Shown here piece after piece: positions 57,901 to 64,000 of a stretch of 64,000 nt of DNA. Both the position numbers and the translations under genes were made by a program. Location: assembly GCA_037157565.1 (NCBI GenBank), contig JAZHRO010000036.1:18402501-18466500 (forward strand), read 5' to 3'. The DNA is from Thalassia testudinum. Taxonomy: Eukaryota > Streptophyta > Magnoliopsida > Alismatales > Hydrocharitaceae. The notes under the pieces are model-generated. The model was given only the letters and a program-made list of their open reading frames with translations, had not been told where the DNA came from and did not search any database. Numbering within the stretch: the first letter of the stretch is position 1; every line of letters begins with the position of its first letter.

Positions 57901-58694
57901 TTTCAATTTCTCCCAATAAGCCTCACTGCCATCACCGAACAAGACTTTTACTTTATCTCCAGAAACAAAGCCACATAAAACCCCCAAGGACTCTGTTGTA
58001 TAAGAATCAAGGATATTTTAATATGCATTCGTTGTAGTACACTCCTAAATTGCACAACAAAACATTTAAATTTATAAAACTCAGATTCAAAAAGTAAAAT
58101 CCGAGGCATTCACAGGGAACAAATATGGAATTCACACATTAATCTTCATTCAGAATAAGCGAGCACAGTAAATTAAGCACCAAATAAAAAATATTCAATT
58201 AATAAACTTGTTAGATTGATATGAAATGTAATCCAATGTATCTCAGAAGATCATGGGATAAAAAGAGTAAAAAGACAAAACAATGGTGATATAATCACCA
58301 ATTATTCATCTTAATTAAGCATATACCCCAACATTCAAATCATTCAACAATATCCTCAATCAATTAATCAATATTAACTTAGGTACTTAAATAATCCAAC
58401 AGTAATCAGAATGAACCTCAACCAGACGTTGCCCATGCTGTATCAGACGACTTAACTTCACAGCACAAAACCTACAGAAGGTACACAAGGGCGCCAACCC
58501 TTCTCAAGGCCTTTCAAGCACAAAGGCCTTCTCTTCACAACAAGCCTTCTCAAGCACAGGATACGGCTAACACCATTCAGAATATAAGCCTCTCTCTCTT
58601 CAGCATAGGACCAAGGATCACAGAGCAAAACCCTTCCCCCTCCTCACAAATCTCCTCTTTCTTCTCTTCTCTCTCAGATAATCGAGGTTAATCG
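57901..58694. other. Unassigned interior
   Basis: AT-rich, then a C/T-rich stretch near 58490-58680 with repeated 'ccttctcaag.caca' phrases. It may be an extension of the LTR-like repeat to its right. Confidence 0.35.
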
Positions 58695-60707
58695 GGTTTA
58701 GTATTGGGTATTCAGATCTTGTATAGTGGCCAGACCCACGTGCATGTATCGCAGGCGAGGCGTGAAGGTGCGAGGAGGCGCGTGAGCGAGGACTCGACCC
58801 CTGGTGACTTGGGCGAAGGGTTCAAATCACAAAATCAACATATGCACTCGTAACTGCTTATCCATTCACGATGTGGGACTAAACATCCCCATCTCCTTTG
58901 CGCAAGTGAGCTAAGGACGCATCTTCAATTGGAGCAGCTACTAGGGTTCTTACATCAATTGAAGTCCTGGAACGGTTCCTAGGACTGGGCCATGGCGTTT
59001 GGACGTGGTAGCAGGGTTAGACAGGTCAGAGCAAGGCGGATAGAGTCGGAGATGACGACGACGACGGCGAACACTTGAAACAGAGAATAAGGCCTTGCAG
59101 TCGCGTCAAAACAGCTCAGGAGGGTCGCCTGAGGACGACGAAGGTGATGGTGGTGTCCGTGTGGGGTGTGAGTGCGTGTAGTGGCCTGGCGAAGTTGGGG
59201 AAGAGGTGCGGCGATGGGTTTGTTCAATGGGCAGTTTGGGTGATCAATCCCCTCAATTTCTTGAGGGGTTTTGGTCGTGGAGGTTCGGCAGAGGTTGTAG
59301 GACCGGTGGTGTGGAGTTTGGTGGCTTGTGGAGGGCGGATGGCCTCACTGGAACTCGGTCAGAGTGGAAGAAGACGGTAAGGGAGAGGACGTGTTGGTGG
59401 TCAAAACAGAAGAGGAAGGAGTTGGAAAAGTTCAGGAGAGGGAGAGGAATAAGTTGACCTAACTAATGGACGAAGGGGGCTGAGGAGAGGCACCGGCTGT
59501 GATTGATCGACGTCAGGGAAGGTGAACTCTCCGGTGGTGGAGCGGTGACGACGAAGAGCGTCTAGGCACTCCTACCGTGGCTGGAGAGGAGCGGACGATG
59601 GAGAGAAAGGACCTACTGCATATAGTACGTGGCAATAAGCGAAGATGCCGAAGAGAGAGGAGTCACCGGAGCTGCGGTGGAGGTGGCCAGAAAAGGAGAA
59701 TTGGTGAAGAATTGTGGCCAAACCGAACTAAGGATTGCAGCTTTGCAAAGGGGATGATTTTATAAAGCTCAGGGTAAGCTCTGGATAAGGAAACAAGCCT
59801 AAATTGGCTTGTGCTTGAAGCACAAGAGACCTATGAATCTCGTGGATTCGCTAAGGCAGACAGGCGCGATCTGGGATCTAAGACCGGTCCCAATCAATTT
59901 CTCATAGTGTGAACATCATCAATCCCACTAAATTTGGTGGGAATTGATGATGATTTGAGTAGGATTAGGAATGGTCAAAGTCGGCCTAGAGGTCGGTTGA
60001 CCTCCAATGGCGGCAGGGTCCTTTTCGTGAAGAAAACAACAAACCTGGGGGTTTAATCGCAAATAATTCAAAAGTTGGGGGCTCATATGTGAAGAACAGA
60101 GTTTTAAGGAACTAGAATGCAAACTAAGTCAAGATGGACTCTTATTAGACCCAAATTTTGGTACAAACCTAATTTAGACCCAAGAAATCTTATGGTGAAG
60201 TTGAATTTCATTTTTGACCAAGTTTGACTAGGTGATTTGCACAGAAAATCAAAGTAGGGCATAACTCTGTCTGTGACTCTATTTAAGGTCAAAATAGATT
60301 CAGATGGTCAAATCAAGGATATCAAACCTCAAGAAATATTTTTCTATGAATTTTAGGAGATTTAGATGAATTTTATCCTAACCAGAACCTCTGTAATTTA
60401 AGCGGATCTGAAATTAGGGTTTTAGGTGCTGAATCAGTTCTCGAAATACATGAAACTTGTTTCTATCTGTATGGATCCTCTTATTAGACTTTAATGCTTA
60501 TTAAACCTTAGATTAACCCCTGATAAATCCCGTGGTTACTCTACTTTCATGATGTGATGTTAACATTGTAGAATTAACCATGTTTTAATGTTCTTCTCTC
60601 AGAATGGATCTGAATGGAATTATGATTCTCAGGCGATTATGTAGGAGCTTTTGTTACTTGATTATGACTAATTAAACTAATTATGACTCATGATAATGTT
60701 ATCATCA
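58695..60707 (-). repeat. LTR-like dispersed repeat, copy 2
   Basis: Collinear with 41975-43990 and ends 'gttatcatca' like that copy. The minus strand carries a TTTATAAAA box near 59757-59766 at the place of the TATA of copy 1. The two copies have diverged clearly, with many indels and substitutions. No internal coding region is attached. Confidence 0.55.
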
Positions 60708-61187
60708 GACTCGAGGTATTTTCCCAATGCACCCCTATGACATGAGTCCCAAAGACCCTAAACACTCAAGGTAAGCATCGTCATGGAAAATCCCATCGGC
60801 CCCTTAAATCTTCTCAAATCCAAACCTTATACCATCTTATAGCCACCCTTCTACTCCATTCAACCAACTCCAATTTGAAACCTCCTCCACCTTCTGCCCT
60901 AATAGCCACCTAATAAGGCTCATTGCAAAACTCCAAACTATGAGCAAGAGACATTCCAAGTTGCCATCTCCATAGTCCGTAAGTCACCTGAAAACCATCC
61001 TCACTCAAGGCTATAGACCGTCAACATCCCCATGAAGTAGCCCCCTTTTTGGTCATAATTCTTTCATCTTCTTCACTGCCATCAAAAAACTTATCCTTTG
61101 TTGGCATTTTCATCTTCCAAATCAGTCTGCAACCCCATGAAACACAGGGATCGACATGAACGGGAAGATAACAAATCATAGGTCGAT
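60708..61187. other. Unassigned interior
   Basis: C/A-rich sequence without usable frames. I see no known feature. Confidence 0.4.
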
Positions 61188-61900
61188 CTAACAGAGCATG
61201 GCCATTATTCTTCGACCATAAATCCTAAGATCATTCTTGGGATACACAGCCACCAATTCCTCCTGCAACCCCATGAATTCATCCATAAACTGATCTCTGA
61301 TCAGAATGTTGTCCCATGAAAAGCAGTGTCCAAGATTTTCCCTCCAACATCGGTGCCTGTAGGTTTGAGTTGAAAGCAAAAAGTCACCGGTACCTCTATC
61401 CACCAAGAAACCATGCAATAGCCAGTCGTTGGAAAGTGGCTACAGAGGATGAAGGCAGTTGCGAAAAAGAATCGATTCCTCGATTGAACGAATACACGGG
61501 TCAGAAAGGCAGCTGCGGGTGAGGGGTCGTCAGAGAGAAAGGTTGAGAGAACTCACATCGAGGAGATGGTGGAAGTCGCCGGAGATGGAATCGGATGAGG
61601 CGGAGGAGGTCGAGCGCACCGATGACGACGCGAACGATGAGGTCGACGAGGCGAGGAGTAGGACGAGGCGGAGGAAGAGGTGGAGGAGGAGGCGGGCGAT
61701 GTTGACGAGGACGCTGTCGAACGATTGCTGTGATTGCGGCAGGGTCGGGGAGGTTTTGGGTATAGAGTAGAGGGAAGGGTTTGACGCAAGACGAAATTTT
61801 GGAAGGAGAGAAGGCGTGGGGTATCAGGGGATTTGTTTGTTTTTTTTGGCAAGGGATCGAAGGTGCGGGCAACTGAAGGAGGTTGTGAGATCTTTTGTTT
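61188..61900 (-). pseudogene. Possible captured host gene fragment (two exon-like parts)
   Basis: On the minus strand, a C-rich, Ser/Pro-rich stretch at about 61557-61870 is followed by a good splice donor (GAT then GTGAGT, 61551-61556). A C/T-rich possible intron and acceptor candidates (CCCGCAG near 61512, CTCTGTAG near 61444) come next, then a 76-codon frame (61188-61418) containing FSWDNILIRDQFMDEFMGLQ and VYPKNDLRIYGRR. The wording looks protein-like, but I recognise no family. CACTA elements often carry such fragments. No intact start-to-stop gene is evident. Confidence 0.35.
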
Positions 61901-62137
61901 GTATTTGAAGATGTTTTAAGGGAGGGAAAGTAGGTGGCGGGATAAATCTGGTGACGTTTTTTTTTTTGGTTAATGTTTTCATTGAATTTCTTTCAATGAC
62001 GTTTAATAAAAAAATGTTAACATAAGTGAAAATCATGACGAGTTTGTTTCTTTCGCTATGTTAATTTATTAATGTAGTTGAAGATAATGACATTAAGTTT
62101 AATTAAATGTCATCTTAGATTTTTTTTTGTTGTAGTG
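61901..62137. repeat. CACTA right end
   Basis: Includes short 'atgacgtttaat' and 'atgacattaagtttaatt' subterminal repeats. It ends in a T run, GTTGTAGTG. Confidence 0.5.
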
Positions 62138-62431
62138 TATCTACATTTTTTTTTATCCTCACAAATAAATATCTTAATAACATGGTTACAAAAAATTATT
62201 TTATTATAGTATCTATTTAAAGGAATAAATTCAAATTTAGCTTTTCCCTCTTTAAGTTACAAAAATAGTATTAAAGATAAATTAGTGACCTACTTTCACT
62301 TCCACCAAAAGGTCTTAACTAATGCTTGACAAAAGGACTTTGTGGCATAAAAAAATCATTAAATTATCCATTAGAAATTACTAATATTAATTTATTACAT
62401 ACATATTGTAGCATCTATGATGCGAGAAAAG
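62138..62431. other. AT-rich spacer
   Basis: No features recognised. Confidence 0.5.
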
Positions 62432-64000
62432 TGCAATTTGAAATTACGATTTTTATCGTTGTAATGTGCAAATCCGATCGCTTTTAAAATTTATAAGACC
62501 GAGTACTTTGAAAAGTATTCAGATCATCCCAAGGGAGGTAGAAATGTACTTTAAATACTCTCGCTTGATATTAGGAAATCAACTTTCTTTTTAGGATTTT
62601 TTTAAATATAAGATTTTTTTGGATTTTGAAATAACGAGCGACAACGAAATAGTAAGCGGGAAAAAGCTACACCTAACTTGCCAAAACTAACACCTAGGTG
62701 ACAAAAGTAACCTCTCTCTAAGCTCACCCTAGGAATGTGGAGACCTAGAGTAATTAGAGAGAGGAAGTGAAAAAGTGCTAGAAAAGACAATTAATTAAGA
62801 TGCAAGGAAAATTGTAGAAGAGGCAGCTTTATATAAAGGAAGAAAAAGTTTTACAAAATTGCTAGTAAAGGAATTCTTCTACTACTAGAAATAAGAATAC
62901 AAAAATTGAAAAAGAAATACTAATCTTGAAACCTTCTGTGATGGTGGTGAAGAGGAGAGAGTCCTTGCTCCAAGCTCAGCTGCTCCTGGGCTTGAAAAGG
63001 GTCTCTCCAACTCGTTCTTGAAGTACTTCTCCAGAGATTCTGCTTTCTCCTTGGCAAGCCTTAGATGGGTGTGCCCTTGCTCCTCCAAGGGTGGATGAAT
63101 TCCGCCCAAAAGAACTCCTAGGATGGGCATGCACCACCCTCTAGACCTCCTCCTGGACGTCTTCCTGCCTGGCTTGTCCTCTGGCTGGTGTGGGCACAAG
63201 AGAGAAGGGAAGAGGGGAAGGACAGAGTGTCCCCTTAATCTTCTTCTTCTCCTTCTCTTGAGCATGGAGATGATGGTGGAAATATGAGTGGATTAATGGA
63301 GCCAAAGGTGTCTTTTTTTGTTGGTAGGGTATGTCTTTTTGTAGGAGTGGTAGGGGGGTAGGTGTAGTTAAGGGATGGATGGCTAAGATTCATGGCTCAT
63401 AAGGGGTGGTTAGGAGATCCTAGGGCTAGGATTGATGGCACCAAAATGAAAGGTTACTTGGTGGTTGGCACCACCCTTAGAGGTAACTAGGGTTAAGGGG
63501 TTTGGTAAGGTGTGTTGTAGGGTTGAGATGAAGTTGTAGGGTGGAAGTTATGGGATAGAGGGCTAGAGTTTAATGGCGCCAAGGGAAGGGGTGTATAGAG
63601 GTTGGGTTAAGGAGGTTTGGTGCCAACTTAGGTAGGTTTAGGTGGGTTAGTTGGAGTGGAAAATGAGAAGGGTTAGGATGGTTCCATGTGGTTGTGGTTG
63701 TGGGATCAAAGGTAGATATTAAATGGTGCCGAGAGAGGGGGTGTATGGCACCATTTATGTGGTGGTTAAAGGTTGGTTAAGGTGGTGAAGGGGTAGGTTA
63801 AGGTTGGCGCCAAGAGGGTCTTCTACAAGGGGGTGACGTGTAGGGTGTAGAAGGCTTTATGAGGATAGGTGTAGGGTTGTGATAAGGGTTCAAGTTGGAG
63901 CCAATTATGAAGGGGTGTATGGGAGTTTTGGCGCCAACTTAAGGGGGGTAGGGTGGTGGTTATGGGTGGTTAGGTTGGTGGTTATGGGGGAAAAAGGTGC
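62432..64000 (-). mobile_element. Athila-like LTR, minus orientation, running off the window
   Basis: Begins TGCAATTTGAAATTACGATT, similar in build to the element 4 LTR start. An AT-rich tail comes first, then a short C/T-rich leader with 'ctttatataaagg' near 62829, a leader with 'gcaccaccctctagacctcc', and a long G/T-rich U3 from about 63300 with degenerate 'ggttaaggtggt' repeats. In minus orientation this is the 3' LTR of an element beyond 64000, or a solo LTR. Confidence 0.45.

Larger units (their letters stand above)
52737..62137. mobile_element. Probable CACTA-type DNA transposon, non-autonomous
   Basis: The left end is CACTACAAAAAATTAACC. The right end, read inward, is CACTACAACAAAAAAAAATC. 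Both have subterminal ATGACATTTAATT-like repeats, as in CACTA elements. No transposase is recognised inside. The interior holds a LINE relic, an LTR-like repeat and a possible captured exon. The flanking triplets are aaa on the left and tat on the right. They do not match, so the two ends may belong to different insertions or one flank may be rearranged. Confidence 0.5.

Noticed and set aside
1..64000. tRNA, rRNA or CRISPR arrays
   Set aside because: I looked for characteristic rRNA and tRNA wording and for spaced direct repeats and saw none. The repeats present are tandem or transposon-derived.

Overview
The window looks like heterochromatin from a large plant genome. It is almost entirely transposable elements, most of them LTR retrotransposons inserted in or against one another. 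I find no intact host gene, no rRNA or tRNA gene, no CRISPR array and nothing bacterial. The plant assignment rests on three things: Ty3/gypsy elements of two plant lineages (chromodomain-bearing Tekay/Del type and Athila type), a Tourist-like MITE with a TTA target duplication, and CACTA-type ends. I cannot name the species.

Layout. (1) 1-1144: plus-strand Athila-type LTR fragment holding a perfect 60-bp inverted repeat. (2) 1817-21650: a minus-strand Tekay/Del chromovirus (element 1). Its 3' LTR is truncated. Its 5' LTR (7656-8364 plus 19560-21650) is split by a complete minus-strand Athila element (element 2, 8365-19559, LTRs 8365-9920 and 17999-19559). (3) 21651 to about 30996: a minus-strand Athila element (element 3) with 5' LTR, PBS, gag and pol, whose 3' end is lost where element 1 abuts it. 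(4) 30997-33418: AT-rich block of about 600-bp direct repeats plus an inverted partial copy. (5) 33419 to about 41970: a minus-strand Athila-related element (element 4) that keeps a 3' LTR, a gag C-terminal part and a protease, with no visible capsid, RT, RNase H or integrase. (6) 41975-43990: LTR-like repeat with a second copy at 58695-60707. (7) 43991-45364: plus-strand fragment related to element 4. (8) About 45365-51780: plus-strand Athila-related element 5, with an LTR of the element 3 family and only gag and protease; a MITE sits inside gag. (9) 51870-52736: piece of a Tekay-like LTR. (10) 52737-62137: probable CACTA transposon shell holding a LINE relic, the second LTR-like repeat and a possible captured gene fragment. 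(11) 62432-64000: minus-strand LTR running off the window.

All coding regions are decayed by stops and frameshifts. Many stops are TAG where relatives have Gln or Trp, as expected from deamination of methylated cytosine. If these elements ever moved recently, the gag-protease-only elements would have needed RT and integrase from a relative. Element 3 shares an LTR family with element 5 and carries the full set of domains, so it represents the kind of helper required. I found no clear new biological system. The most unusual items are the perfect 60-bp inverted repeat, the gag-protease-only elements, the AGACGTCT motif arrays shared by unrelated LTRs, and the MITE that interrupts gag without changing its frame.
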